NCBI GenBank assembly: GCA_030649995.1
Contig: JAUSEV010000026.1
Location: 1 to 34,866 of the forward strand
Direction: 5' to 3'
From: Candidatus Uhrbacteria bacterium
Lineage (GTDB): Bacteria > Patescibacteriota > Patescibacteriia > 2-12-FULL-60-25
Length of the DNA: 34,866 bases
Position 1 is the first letter of the stretch. Every line of letters begins with the position of its first letter. Under the pieces are notes generated by a model. The model did not search any database. It saw only the letters and a list, made by a program, of their open reading frames with translations, and was not told the origin of the DNA. A program made the translations under genes and the position numbers. Shown here piece by piece: positions 1 through 9,122 of the stretch.

Positions 1-104
1 TTGGGGGCTAAGCTCCAACGGACAAAAGGGAAACAGCCCTTGATCGCAGACTAAGGTCCCTAAATTCATACTCAGTGTCAAAGGTGGTCGGGTGACTTAA
101 ACAA

Positions 105-135
<31 letters not shown>

Positions 136-214
136 TAAAGAAAGCGTAACAGCTCACTGGTCAAGTTACTCGGCGCCGAAAACTTACCGGGGCTCAAGTA
201 TGATACCGAAGTCG

Positions 215-352
215 CGGGTTACGCCGTGCCTCACTAACGTTCGCCACGGCAGCTTCTTAGGCATTAGCTTGTTAGCTTCTTAGGATGACCTAAGAAGCTG
301 AAGGCTAAGAAGCTAAAAAGCTAAAGCAAGTGACGAGCGATAGCGAGGCACG
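215..352 (+). repeat. 23S expansion segment with short-word repeats
   Basis: The short helix found in E. coli near position 1164 is greatly lengthened here. Outer arms around GCCGTGCCTCA (230-240) and TGAGGCACGGGTAGC-like sequence (343-358) pair. The inside (about 251-326) consists of permutations of the words AGCTTCTTA, TTAGC and TAAGAAGCT in both orientations, so it can fold into an extended hairpin. No ORF or intron splice signal is visible, so it is probably retained in, or trimmed from, the mature rRNA. The same style of short-word repeat occurs elsewhere in the window, for example upstream of dnaX and groES. Confidence 0.7.
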
Positions 353-1081
353 GGTAGCGGTAAGGGAGCATTCTCTTTGCGCTGAAGCGGAAGGCGTGAG
401 CCACCGTGGAGCGGAGAGAAGTGAGAATGTCGGCATAAGTAGCAACAAGAAAGGTGAGAATCCTTTCCACCATAAACCCAAGGTTTCCAGGGCAACGCGA
501 ATCGTCCCTGGGTTAGTCGGTCCTAAGGCGAGGCCGAAAGGCGTAGTCGATGGACAGCAGGTTAATATTCCTGCACTTCCGTACGATTTCGATGGAGTGA
601 CGCATCGTTCAACTGGTCGAGTCTCCTGGAATGAGACTTCGGGCGCGCAGGGGTGTTCCGCATGCAAATCAGCGGAGCATAAGCCTCGGCGTGAGCGCGA
701 GTCTGCCGCAAGGCGGACAAGGATCGGGACTGCGGTGTCGAGAAAACCTTCTAGAGCTAATCGTATGGAAACCGTACCGTAAACCGACACAGGTGGGTGG
801 GCATACGTGTGCCAAGGTGTACGAGAGAACCCATGTTTAGGAACTCGGCAATACAACGGCCGTAACTTCGGGATAAGGCCTGCCCAGAGCAATCTGGGCC
901 GCAGCTAATGACGCAAACCGACTGTTTACCAAAAACACAGCTTCCTGCTAAACCGCAAGGTGATGTATAGGAAGTGATGCCTGGCCAGTGTCAGAACGTT
1001 AAGGGGAGAGGTCATCCCGTCGCAAGACGGGGGCAGCCTTGAGCTGAAGCGCTGATGAACGCCGGCGATAACTATAATCGT

Positions 1082-1366
1082 TTTCTCGCTACCCCCAGCG
1101 CAAGCTGGGAACAGAGTAGGGCGATTACAAAATTCGACCAAATGCTGGAACACCTGCGCATGTCATGGTACCGAGTAGGTAACAATCCATGAACGATGCA
1201 GACAATCAGCAGGAAAGACTTCGATCTCGTGTCGGAGAATCCTCAGAGACTACACGTCGAACTAAGATCGATTGAATCAAGAGTCAGTTATCCTCTTGGA
1301 AAATCCTATCAATCAAAAACTTAGATGATATAGTCCATACACTCTAGCGATAGGGTGAGGCATAAG
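1082..1366 (+). ncRNA. Group I intron 1 in 23S (site equivalent to L1923)
   Basis: A 285-nt insertion between exon blocks equivalent to E. coli U1923 and C1924. The 5' splice site is supported by a P1 helix: exon TAATCG (1075-1080) pairs with CGATTA (1122-1127), and exon T1081 forms the U.G wobble with G1121. The last intron base is G1366, as expected for omega-G. Core elements follow in order: AAATTCGAC (about 1130), GCAGACAATCAGCAGG (1198-1213), CTCAGAGACTACACG (1242-1256) and GATATAGTCC (1327-1336), the last two being the P7 strands. No homing endonuclease ORF is present. The core closely resembles that of intron 3, so the two are probably related. Confidence 0.93.
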
Positions 1367-1922
1367 CCTAAGGTAGCGAAATTCCTTGTCGGGTGAGTTC
1401 CGACCCGCACGAATGGCATAACGAGTTTGCGACTGTCTCAACATGGGACTCGGCGAAATTGCAAGTGGGGTGAAGATGCCCTGTACGCGCAGTCAGACGA
1501 AAAGACCCCGTGAAGCTTTACTACAACTTGATATTGGGTAACGGCTTAGTATGTTCAGAGTAGGTGGGAGCCGCAAGGCAACAATGAGACACCACCCTTA
1601 CTCTTTCGTTATTCTGATCGCAGACCGTCTATCCGGTTTGTGAGACAGTATCTGGTGGGTAGTTTAACTGGGGCGGTTGCCTCCCAAAAAGTAACGGAGG
1701 CGTTCACAAAGGTCAGCTAGGCACGGATGGAAATCGTGCCGATTCCGCAATGGGATAAGCTGGCTTAACTGCAAGACCAACAAGTCGAGCAGATACGAAA
1801 GTAGGACATAGTGATCCGACCGTACGATATCGGACGGCGGAAGCTCAACGGATAAAAGCTACTCCGGGGATAACAGGCTGATCTGGTCCAAGAGTCCACA
1901 TCGACGACCAGGTTTGGCACCT

Positions 1923-2317
1923 TAATACATCGGGGTGCATCAGAAGTGATTCTGATCCAAATCCTTCGACAAGCTCAGGATAAGCCCTGAGTGGAATCGA
2001 AGGGCAAAAAATACGGCTATAACGGTGGACCCGTCAGTGATTGAATATAAATTCTGGATGAAAAAATTTATATTTCGATCGCCCGGCAACACCGTGGGAA
2101 GCCACGTAAAATCCAAAGACATTTCAGTTTTTTGAAGTTTGGATCACGTGGCCCCGTAACGACTGACCCGAAAGGGGAGGGTCTGGATTTTTGATCCAGG
2201 CCAATACGCCGACGCTCGCTAGATTCAAACCGAGATTATGCCTACGAACAGGCTACGATCCGGAGCGAGATGAAGATATAGTCTGTGCCATGAGAAACCA
2301 TGGAATTGATCCGACAG
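1923..2317 (+). ncRNA. Group I intron 2 in 23S (site equivalent to L2500)
   Basis: A 395-nt insertion between GGCACCT and CGATGTCGG, equivalent to E. coli U2500/C2501 in the peptidyl-transferase loop. P1 is clear: exon GCACC (1917-1921) pairs with GGTGC (1934-1938), with T1922.G1933 as the splice-site wobble, and the intron ends in G2317. A late GAAGATATAGTCTG (about 2273-2286) is the 3' P7 strand. The core words differ from those of introns 1 and 3, so this is probably a different subgroup. No credible endonuclease ORF is present. A palindromic element (1962-2004) sits in what should be a peripheral loop. Confidence 0.85.
1962..2004 (+). repeat. Palindromic REP-like element inside intron 2
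   Basis: An imperfect palindrome with arms TCCTTCGACAAGCTCAGG and CCTGAGTGGAATCGAAGGG. The CCTTCGA...CTCAGG word recurs in shorter form at 11111-11132 and 15785-15806, both inside protein genes. Its position near the intron's 5' end, outside the conserved core words, should be tolerated by folding. Confidence 0.8.
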
Positions 2318-2333
2318 CGATGTCGGCCCATCG

Positions 2334-2421
<88 letters not shown>

Positions 2422-2739
2422 AAGACTGTGCTGTCTATAAATTCGACTATATGCTGGAAACTCTGGTGCAACTCCTAATTGGAGTAGGAGTTCAAAGGAT
2501 CTCACACTACGTGGTAAAATAGAGGTCTATGCCACGTAAAAAAGTGTTGAGTGCAGACAATCAGCAGGGAAGATTACGTGAGTGATCAAGTAAAACCCTC
2601 AGAGACTATACGTCGAATCCGCTTTAAGCGGAAAGATATAGTCCGAACTGCATGGCGACATGCAGACCCCGACAGAAACGTCGGGGCGCCGCAGAGCACA
2701 TCGCAGAATATGGAAGCGGTTATGCAAGTAACAAATTTG
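2422..2739 (+). ncRNA. Group I intron 3 in 23S (site equivalent to L2593)
   Basis: A 318-nt insertion in the conserved GTGAGACAGT/TCGGTC junction, equivalent to E. coli L2593, the site of the I-CreI intron. P1 is exact: exon GACAG (2416-2420) pairs with CTGTC (2431-2435), with T2421.G2430 as the wobble, and G2739 is the last intron base. Core words AAATTCGAC, ATGCTGGAA, GCAGACAATCAGCAGG, CTCAGAGACTATACG and GATATAGTCC match intron 1 in order and spacing. No endonuclease ORF is present, so mobility would need help in trans. Confidence 0.94.
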
Positions 2740-3025
2740 TCGGTCTCCTGTCTACTGCGCGCGTGGAAGGTTGAGAGGGCGATTCTCTAGTACGAGAGGA
2801 CCGAGAATCACGAACCTCTAGTGCGCCTGCTGTTCTACCAAGGGCACCGCAGGGTAGCTACGTTCGGAACGGATAAACGCTGAAAGCATCTAAGCGTGAA
2901 GCCGTCCTCAAGATTAACCTTCGTTATTAAGGACCCTTCGAGACGAGGAGGTTGATAGGTGGTAGGTGTAAGAGCCGCAAGGCTTTGAGCCGAGCCATAC
3001 TAATAGTCCGATGCTTCGGCCATTC

Positions 3026-3211
3026 AGGTAAAAAAAACGAATGGCAAAAGTAAGAAAAAGTGTATCGATTCGTTTACATCGCATGCCTTGCACTTATTAC
3101 ACACTGACTTCATGGTTTGGCCTTCGGCCTTCCTCTTGCGATCTTTTATTGAGTTCGCGGAGGCGGGGCCGGTGGCTCAAGCGATGAAGATCAAATCATT
3201 CATTTCAGCGT
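3026..3211 (+). other. 23S-5S internal transcribed spacer
   Basis: About 186 nt between the end of 23S and 5S. I see no tRNA in it. It contains a GGCCTTCGGCC hairpin (about 3119-3129) and A-rich stretches. The AATGGC/GCCATT complementarity around the 23S end may belong to the rRNA processing stem. Confidence 0.6.
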
Positions 3212-3331
<120 letters not shown>

Positions 3332-3352
3332 ACATTGAAATGAATTGTTTGG

Positions 3353-3388
3353 ATAAAAACACTCCCCGATCAAGGTGGGTGTTTTTTC
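3353..3388 (+). terminator. Rho-independent terminator of the rRNA operon
   Basis: Arms AACACTCCCC and GGTGGGTGTT (one mismatch) around a short loop, followed by TTTTTT. It lies just downstream of 5S and faces the 3' end of the convergent kinase gene. A-rich sequence upstream of the stem could let it work in both directions. Confidence 0.8.
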
Positions 3389-3452
3389 GTAGGCCTATAA
3401 AAAAAACCGAGTGTGTGAGGGCCACGACTCGGTTGTAGGGAAGGTGCGGGGG

Positions 3453-4874
3453 TTACTCCGGAGGCTTTTGTCTCTCAAAGGGATTTTCCAGAACGCCTTC
3501 GAGCAGACCCTTTTTCTGCTTCGGCGGTTCGGGTCTCGCTTCCGGAGGAGGATATTCTGCCGCGCGAGGCGTTTCCTCTTCCGACGGGGGAGGAGTCGGC
3601 AGTTTGGGCAGAGACGATCGTTGAACTTCTCTCTTCGGAGGAGCCACCACAACCTGAGACTTGGGCATTGACACGGGTTTTCCCTCGAGACGACCCATGT
3701 CCGGCGTTCTGACGATCGTGATGGCAGGTGCGGGGATGATGCGTGGAACCGCAGCCTTTTTTTCGACAGGCGGTGTCGCCGAATCTTCCCCGGTTCCTAC
3801 CGATTCATTCGAGGTCAGCCGCTGCCAGCCGACGATCACCGCTCCACCTACGATGAGGAGGAGTGCGGCAACCAGGAGCCACTTTTTTCCGTGAGCAGGG
3901 CGTGCGGTCGTCGGAGCGACCGTGGGTACCGGGCGTGCCACGTCCACCAACAGGATCGGAACTTCCGGCATCACCGCCGTTGCGACGCTCGTGGGCGCTC
4001 TCTCACACGCCTCAAGTGCTTTGGCCATCTCTTCCATGGTCGTGAAGCGCTCCTCACGATCTTTGGCGAGCGCTTTCATCACCACGGCTTCGAGGGCGGG
4101 CGGGATGTTTGCCTGCGGCATGCGCTGGGAGGGTGGATGCGGCATCGTGAACATGTGCGCGCTAAGCGTGGCCATGAAGTTTTCTCCACGCAGAGGCACT
4201 TTGCCGGTCAGCATCTGGTACAAGATGCAGCCCAGGGCGTACACGTCAATGCGATGGTCAACCTGCTCGCCACGCGCTTGTTCCGGGGACATATACTCCG
4301 GTGTCCCAAGGATCGTGCCATCTACGGTCAATTTCTGATCTTGATCCGGCACGACGACCTTGGCGATGCCGAAGTCCAGCACCTTGACAAAATCGGGTCG
4401 TCCTCCTCGCGTGATGAGGAAGATGTTTTCCGGCTTCAGGTCGCGGTGGATGATGCCCTTTTCGTGCGCGGCCTCCAGGGCTCGGCAGATCTGGATTGCG
4501 ATCGGGAGCGCGCGTTCGAACGGCATGGCACCGCTCTCGATCAGATGTCCGGCCAGATCTTTGCCATCGAGAAATTCCATGGCGATGTACGCCGACCCGC
4601 TCGGCGTCTCGCCGAAGTCGGTGATGTCCACGATGTTTTCGTGTCCGATCGTGGCGGCGGCTTTCGCCTCTTGCAGGAATCGTGCGATAAGTTCCAGCCG
4701 TCGCGCCAAATCAGGATTCAACACCTTGAGCGCGACTTTTTTTCTGATCAGAACGTGCTCTGCCAGGTAGACAGTTCCCATTCCGCCCTCACCCAGCTTT
4801 TCCATGATTCTGTACCGTCCAGCGACAACCTGCTTGTTCAGAGGATCCGGAAACCGATCAGGTGTTACAGCCAT
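3453..4874 (-). CDS. Eukaryotic-like Ser/Thr protein kinase, single-pass membrane protein
   Basis: A 473-residue PknB-type kinase. The N-terminal catalytic domain shows the glycine loop LGEGGMGTVY (27-36), the ATP-anchoring lysine in VALKVL (K50), HRDLKPEN with catalytic D145, DFG (167-169) and the GTPEYMSPEQ activation-segment end (190-199), so it should be active. A membrane segment (about 332-352) separates the kinase from a Pro/Ala/Glu-rich tail with no sensor repeats such as PASTA. GAGGGGA lies 3 bases before the ATG, a strong Shine-Dalgarno that neighbouring genes lack. The GC-rich codon use and P-rich linker resemble kinases of Myxococcota-type bacteria, so transfer is plausible but unproven. 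Its target is unknown. Confidence 0.93.
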   Translation of the reverse strand: MAVTPDRFPDPLNKQVVAGRYRIMEKLGEGGMGTVYLAEHVLIRKKVALKVLNPDLARRLELIARFLQEAKAAATIGHENIVDITDFGETPSGSAYIAMEFLDGKDLAGHLIESGAMPFERALPIAIQICRALEAAHEKGIIHRDLKPENIFLITRGGRPDFVKVLDFGIAKVVVPDQDQKLTVDGTILGTPEYMSPEQARGEQVDHRIDVYALGCILYQMLTGKVPLRGENFMATLSAHMFTMPHPPSQRMPQANIPPALEAVVMKALAKDREERFTTMEEMAKALEACERAPTSVATAVMPEVPILLVDVARPVPTVAPTTARPAHGKKWLLVAALLLIVGGAVIVGWQRLTSNESVGTGEDSATPPVEKKAAVPRIIPAPAITIVRTPDMGRLEGKPVSMPKSQVVVAPPKREVQRSSLPKLPTPPPSEEETPRAAEYPPPEARPEPPKQKKGLLEGVLENPFERQKPPE

Positions 4875-5011
4875 GTTTCCCCTCGCTTTCCTTTGGAATC
4901 TGTAGTTTTGAAGGTTCTTCAGCGGAAATCATTACCGCAGAAGTCGGATGATGTTACAAGAGAACACCTGATTTTAAGCTGAAATAGGCAGAAACCTATC
5001 GCCCTATGAAA
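4875..5011 (-). promoter_or_regulatory. Upstream region of the kinase gene
   Basis: About 137 bp between the flippase stop and the kinase start, both on the minus strand. On that strand a GGTAATGAT-like -10 box lies near 4930, and a GAGGGGAAAC ribosome-binding site abuts the kinase ATG. A short GATAGG...CCTATT inverted repeat near 4985-5002 follows the flippase gene but lacks a T-run, so it is only a weak terminator candidate. Confidence 0.4.
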
Positions 5012-6478
5012 TCAGATTTCCGTGAGTTTGTCAACCGTTATGTCTTTCCCGCGCCAGGAAAGAATTTCTTGCAAAGTTTTTTTAGAAACGCCGCCAAAAG
5101 CGCAGAGAAAGAAAAAATACACGAGGATTCCAGCAAAAATGGTTATTGGCAGCCATGTGTTTTGCAAGAGGAAGAGGACAAGGCTCATGATGATGGCGGC
5201 GAAGCAAGCGGCGATCGTGGTTTTTGGTTGAAACGTGATCGGGGTGGCGCGATGAGTGATCACGAGCGATCCAAGACCCACGCAGGTTTCGGAAAAAACC
5301 GTGAGCCAAGCGGCTGCCCATAATCCATATGTTGGAATAAACAGGGCATAGCCGACGAGCGTCACGAGCGCCACGACGATGTAGATCGGAATCATTTTTC
5401 GTTGGACGTTCAGGGCTATCACCGCATGGGAGAAAATGGTGTTGAGATAAATCACGGCGACCGCGATCACCAAAATTTTCATCACGTCTCCGGAAAGGGC
5501 AAAGTCTTTTCCGGCGACCGCCATCATGACTTTTGTTCCGAGGATCCATGTGCCGACCATGAGCGGAATCACGAAAATCATCATCACATCAATGGCGCGG
5601 GCGATGAGCAGGGAAAAATATGTTTGATTTTTTGTGACCCACGCTTTGGCCAAAATCGGCAAGAGGATACCGGCAAACATGAATGGCACGGTGATGAGAA
5701 TTTCGAGTACGCGATAGGCGGCACCGTAAATACCGACTTCCGCCTGCGAACGCATGAGTGACAAAATCAACGTGTCAGCTTTGAAATAGATGAGGCCGAA
5801 GGCGATCGTTACGCCCACAGGCCAAGAACGATGGAGAGCGCTTTTCCAAAAAGTCGGATCCCAGTTCCACCGAAAGTTTGCGAATTTTCGCGTGGTAAAA
5901 AAAATCCAGGCAAAATTTGCGATGCTCGCGAGCGAAACAAAACTCACAATCGGGACCAGACCCCATCCCAGACGCCCCGCAAAAAGCAGTCCGATCAAAA
6001 GCACGACGCGTCCCAAAATTTCCCCGATCGCGGCCAGATGCATTTTTAAATGTCGCTGTTGAACGCCGGTAACGATCTGTCCCAGAGAAGGAAAAAAGAA
6101 TGAAGCGATGAGCGCAAACACGGCAAGTTTGATGGTTATCGAATACGGAGAAATCCATGCGATCGCCGGCGCGATGATCACCAACACAACAAATCCCGTC
6201 AAAAGACGAAGCGTAAAAAACGCCGAGACGCAACGTTTTTCGTACGCGTCATCACCGGCGTGTTCGCCTAAGAGCGCGACCAGCGTCACATTCAATCCAA
6301 GATCAAGAAGCAGCGCGAATATCTGCAAAAAAGCGTTAGCGGTCGAATACGCGCCAAAACCCTCTTGACCGAGAAGGCGCGTCATCAATCCAACAATGAC
6401 AATACCGATGATGGTCGAAATAACTTTTCCACCAAGTTGTGCACCGGTATTCCAAGCGAGCGCGCGAGTGAGGGACAT
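5012..6478 (-). CDS. Polysaccharide flippase (Wzx/MATE-like, MVF family)
   Basis: A 488-residue polytopic protein, predicted to flip lipid-linked sugar repeat units across the cytoplasmic membrane. The sequence has about 12-14 hydrophobic segments and opens with the family-typical SLTRALAWNTGAQLGGK followed by a first helix, then TRLLGQEGFGAYSTANA. I chose the ATG at 6478 because the family consensus starts there; an upstream TTG at 6514 would add 12 unlike residues. No clear Shine-Dalgarno is seen. It diverges from a GT4 glycosyltransferase starting 85 bp away, which fits a role in surface glycan assembly together with the O-antigen ligase farther right. Confidence 0.9.
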   Translation of the reverse strand: MSLTRALAWNTGAQLGGKVISTIIGIVIVGLMTRLLGQEGFGAYSTANAFLQIFALLLDLGLNVTLVALLGEHAGDDAYEKRCVSAFFTLRLLTGFVVLVIIAPAIAWISPYSITIKLAVFALIASFFFPSLGQIVTGVQQRHLKMHLAAIGEILGRVVLLIGLLFAGRLGWGLVPIVSFVSLASIANFAWIFFTTRKFANFRWNWDPTFWKSALHRSWPVGVTIAFGLIYFKADTLILSLMRSQAEVGIYGAAYRVLEILITVPFMFAGILLPILAKAWVTKNQTYFSLLIARAIDVMMIFVIPLMVGTWILGTKVMMAVAGKDFALSGDVMKILVIAVAVIYLNTIFSHAVIALNVQRKMIPIYIVVALVTLVGYALFIPTYGLWAAAWLTVFSETCVGLGSLVITHRATPITFQPKTTIAACFAAIIMSLVLFLLQNTWLPITIFAGILVYFFFLCAFGGVSKKTLQEILSWRGKDITVDKLTEI

Positions 6479-6547
6479 GTGTGGCAGTGTAACGGGCAAA
6501 GTTCCCTTTGACAAACGGGGAAAATCACGTTTTCTTTCATGTTTTTA

Positions 6548-6563
6548 TGTTATCATTCGATGC
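6548..6563 (+). promoter_or_regulatory. Extended -10 promoter, leaderless start of the GT4 gene
   Basis: TGTTATCAT gives an extended -10 (TATCAT at 6551-6556). The ATG follows after 7 bases, so transcription should start at or next to the start codon. The same arrangement recurs at 14384 and 17591. Confidence 0.65.
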
Positions 6564-7688
6564 ATGTTGATCGGTATTGAAGCTTCGCGCGCCAACCGTT
6601 TCCAAAAAACCGGTGTGGAGTGGTATGCATACTATCTTATTCAGCAATTGAAGTCGCTTGCGGAAAGTCAGAAACATTCTTGGCTTTTGTATAGCAACAC
6701 GCCGCTGGCCATGGGACTTGAGCGAGGACCATCAAATTGGCATGAGACGCGCCTTGTGTGGTTTCCCAAATATCTTTGGACGCAACTGCGATTGAGTTTT
6801 GAAATGTGGCGACATTCACCGGATGTGTTATTTGTTCCGGCGCATGTTTTGCCCAAGGTAATTCCAAAACGCACGGTCGTGACCATTCATGACATCGGGT
6901 TTCATCATTTTCCGGAATTGTATAAACCGATTCAGCGTTGGTATCACGAGTGGAGCACGCGCGACATTCTGCGCCGCGCCTCGCGGATCATCACCGTTTC
7001 GGAATTTTCCAAGCGAGAGTTGGTCGAGTCGTATAACGCGGACGCATCAAAAATTTTCGTCATTCACCTCGGTATTGATCATGAGCGTTACAAACCGTTG
7101 TCTGTGGAACGATGTGAATCGGTGTTGCGAGCATTTCGTTTGCCAAAACCGTTTGTGCTGTTCATCGGTCGTTTGGAAAAAAAGAAAAATGTGGCGACAC
7201 TCGTCAAAGCTTTTCATCGGTACAAAGAGGCGCGCGGCCTCGGCGATCCGCTGCAGTTAGTTCTTGTCGGTCAGCCGGGTGTTGGATATGAAGAGATTGA
7301 GGAAGCGATTCGCGCGGGAGAGTCAGCCTCGGCCATTCATCTCGTGGGATACGCGAGCGAGGAAGAAAAAGTGGTGCTTCTTTCTTCGGCCACGGCGCTT
7401 GTTCATCCTTCGTGGTATGAGGGATTTGGTTTTCCGCCGCTTGAGGCCATGGCTTGCGGTTGCCCGGTTATCTGTTCTCACGCCGCGTCTTTGCCGGAAA
7501 TCGTGGGGATAGAAAATGCGTTGTGGTTTGATCCGGCAGACGCGGCAGCACTCACACGTCAACTTCTACATATTGTCAACGATCAAAGTTTGCAAGAGGA
7601 TTTGCGCCGTCGGGGTTTTGAGTGGTGTCGGCGTTATCAATGGGAACACACGGCGGAGAAAACGATGGATATTTTGACTTCATGGTAG
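6564..7688 (+). CDS. Glycosyltransferase family 4 (GT-B fold)
   Basis: A 374-residue retaining glycosyltransferase, probably adding a sugar to a lipid-linked or surface glycan; donor and acceptor cannot be read from sequence. The N-terminal half ends with TVVTIHDIGF and a SEFSKRE segment typical of the acceptor-side domain. The C-terminal half has FIGRLEKKKNV (donor-binding) and the E-x7-E signature WYEGFGFPPLEAMACGCPV. The ATG at 6564 is preferred over the longer frame from 6396 because MLIGIEASRA starts the first beta strand of the fold and a -10 box sits just upstream. It ends one base before the TrmB-like gene. Confidence 0.93.
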   Translation: MLIGIEASRANRFQKTGVEWYAYYLIQQLKSLAESQKHSWLLYSNTPLAMGLERGPSNWHETRLVWFPKYLWTQLRLSFEMWRHSPDVLFVPAHVLPKVIPKRTVVTIHDIGFHHFPELYKPIQRWYHEWSTRDILRRASRIITVSEFSKRELVESYNADASKIFVIHLGIDHERYKPLSVERCESVLRAFRLPKPFVLFIGRLEKKKNVATLVKAFHRYKEARGLGDPLQLVLVGQPGVGYEEIEEAIRAGESASAIHLVGYASEEEKVVLLSSATALVHPSWYEGFGFPPLEAMACGCPVICSHAASLPEIVGIENALWFDPADAAALTRQLLHIVNDQSLQEDLRRRGFEWCRRYQWEHTAEKTMDILTSW

Positions 7689-7689
7689 A

Positions 7690-8490
7690 ATGGGCTATGA
7701 CCGTATGATCGATGAATTGAAGGTCAATTTGATGGAACTTGGGCTTGGCCAGAAAGAGGCTGATGTTTATTTGGCGATGTTGCAATTGGGGCCGTCGAGC
7801 GTGCAAGAGATTGCGGATGCCTCTGCCATCAACCGTTCCACCATTTATCCCGTCATTGACGAGCTCCAACATCGCGGTTTGGCCTCGACTTTTGAAAAAG
7901 GCAAAAAGGTTTTGTTCGCGGCGGAAAATCCTCAACGGTTGGTTTCGCTTGTGGTGCATGAATTTTCCCATATAGAAGCCAAACGCAATCAACTGGAAAT
8001 AAGCTTGCCAAAACTTTTGGCTGTTTTTAATACTCGCAACGACAAACCAAGAGTGCGTTTTTTTGAAGGGGAAGAAGCGCTCGAGGCGGTGCGTGACGAG
8101 GTTCATGAAAGCCGCGACGCTATTTGGGAGGTGTATGCCGTGAATGAACGTCTGATCCATATCGCGAACACGAAAGGGAAAGAACGCATTGAGAGAAACC
8201 GTCGCGCGATCGGCGGGCGGGCGCTTATGGCCATTAAGCCCGGTTGTATGCCGCCCTATTTTGATATCGGTCGTCATGAAGCGCGAGTGATGAATTATGA
8301 ACAGTACCCATTCTCGGGGGATATTGCCATGACAGGCAATCATTTGTATGTGGTGAGCATGGAGGATCCGATTATGGGGATTGTGGTGGAGAGCAAGGAG
8401 ATGACCTCAGTCTTTCGCGCCTTGTTTGAAGCGGCTTGGAGTTGTGCCGCAGCTTGGATGCCGCCCCCCGGTTGGGGGCCTCCGAAATAG
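7690..8490 (+). CDS. TrmB-family transcriptional regulator
   Basis: A 266-residue regulator. The N-terminal winged helix runs LMELGLGQKEADVYLAMLQ, SSVQEIADASAINRSTIYPVI and DELQHRGLASTFEKGKK (about residues 14-75), the TrmB/MarR-like pattern with a recognition helix around NRSTIYPVI. A coiled linker follows, then an effector-like region with FFEGEEALEAVRDEV. In archaea and some bacteria this family responds to sugars; the ligand here is unknown, but the position directly after a glycosyltransferase suggests sugar metabolism. The ATG at 7690 lies one base after the upstream stop, consistent with coupling. An ATG at 7705 (MIDELK) also matches the family N-terminus, and a TAGAAT box at 7686-7691 could serve it. 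Confidence 0.88.
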   Translation: MGYDRMIDELKVNLMELGLGQKEADVYLAMLQLGPSSVQEIADASAINRSTIYPVIDELQHRGLASTFEKGKKVLFAAENPQRLVSLVVHEFSHIEAKRNQLEISLPKLLAVFNTRNDKPRVRFFEGEEALEAVRDEVHESRDAIWEVYAVNERLIHIANTKGKERIERNRRAIGGRALMAIKPGCMPPYFDIGRHEARVMNYEQYPFSGDIAMTGNHLYVVSMEDPIMGIVVESKEMTSVFRALFEAAWSCAAAWMPPPGWGPPK

Positions 8491-8496
8491 AGGAAT

Positions 8497-8535
8497 AAAA
8501 AAATTCCGCGTCCTCGAAGGTGAGGCAGCGGAAGA
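8497..8535 (-). terminator. Rho-independent terminator on the minus strand
   Basis: Read on the minus strand: TTCCGC, an inner CCTC...GAGG stem, GCGGAA, then TTTTTTTATT. The plus-strand copy has A's where U's would be needed, so it only works leftward. No minus-strand protein gene ends here, which implies transcription of the structured region to its right. Confidence 0.7.
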
Positions 8536-8760
8536 AGAACTGTGAGCGAGACGATTCAGAGCAAACAGAGGCAGAACGTTCGGTGACTGCGAGGAGCCGT
8601 TGAGCTGGATAAAGATCCGTCGGAACAGAGTGCTACGCGCCGGCGATCACGAAATCGACGGCGACTGATTGACCCTTGCCGCAAGATGCGGCATCGATGG
8701 TGGAGACTCATTTTTCCACCGGGTCATTCCTGCGCATGAGAGCGCAGGATCCAACAGCTG
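8497..8760 (-). ncRNA. Candidate structured non-coding RNA of unknown class
   Basis: A dense set of strong hairpins lies in a 677-bp gap with no convincing protein gene: GCCG.CGAT/ATCG.CGGC (8640-8663), GCCGC/GCGGC (about 8678-8693), GGTGGA/TCCACC (about 8699-8720) and TCCTGCGC/GCGCAGGA (8727-8748), ending at the minus-strand terminator at 8497. I tested by eye for tmRNA, RNase P RNA, SRP RNA and 6S RNA hallmarks and did not find them. The 5' end on the minus strand is unknown and may lie as far right as about 9065, where a TTGACA box is visible. Strand is inferred only from the terminator. Confidence 0.4.
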
Positions 8761-9122
8761 GTTTCAGTTCGTCATGCACGAGGTACGGCATTCAGCATTC
8801 CATGTCCTCCTCCTGTTTGGGTTTGGGCCGTTGGGAGTTTTGGCAAGAGGAAATCCTCAACTCTTTGGGCCATTTCTGCGGAACTTTGGTAACTTGTGAC
8901 AAACAATGTTGTATCAGATGGATCACGAGCTGCCTTGCGGGAAACCGGTTTGACGTGTGTCTTGAGTTTAAAAAAGTGCGGATGGATTTTTCTCGTCGGA
9001 GAAATGCTCCTCTTTGGAGGATCGGGTATTTGCTTTTTCATGTCAATGTGGATAACTTTTTATTTTGTCAACCATGAACTGGATGATGGTTATGACAAAA
9101 AATGTTAGAATAAAATATTCTT
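8761..9122. other. Intergenic stretch without a convincing gene
   Basis: Frames here are short and unlike neighbouring proteins; an 89-codon minus-strand frame (8772-9041) shows no recognisable features. Towards the right end the sequence becomes AT-rich and carries TGTTAGAAT (extended -10, 9103-9111) and the small palindrome AGAATA...TATTCT (about 9107-9121), which probably belong to the promoter of the next gene. Confidence 0.5.

Noticed and set aside
3891-4982. A 363-codon plus-strand frame opposite the kinase gene
   Set aside because: It mirrors the GC-rich kinase codons; the minus strand has an intact kinase with all catalytic motifs.
6396-6563. N-terminal extension of the GT4 gene
   Set aside because: It would overlap the divergent flippase gene and the -10 box, and its residues do not resemble the family.
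8772-9041. An 89-codon minus-strand frame
   Set aside because: Low-complexity, Lys/Pro/Gln-rich sequence without recognisable features and no Shine-Dalgarno; kept only as part of the gap description.
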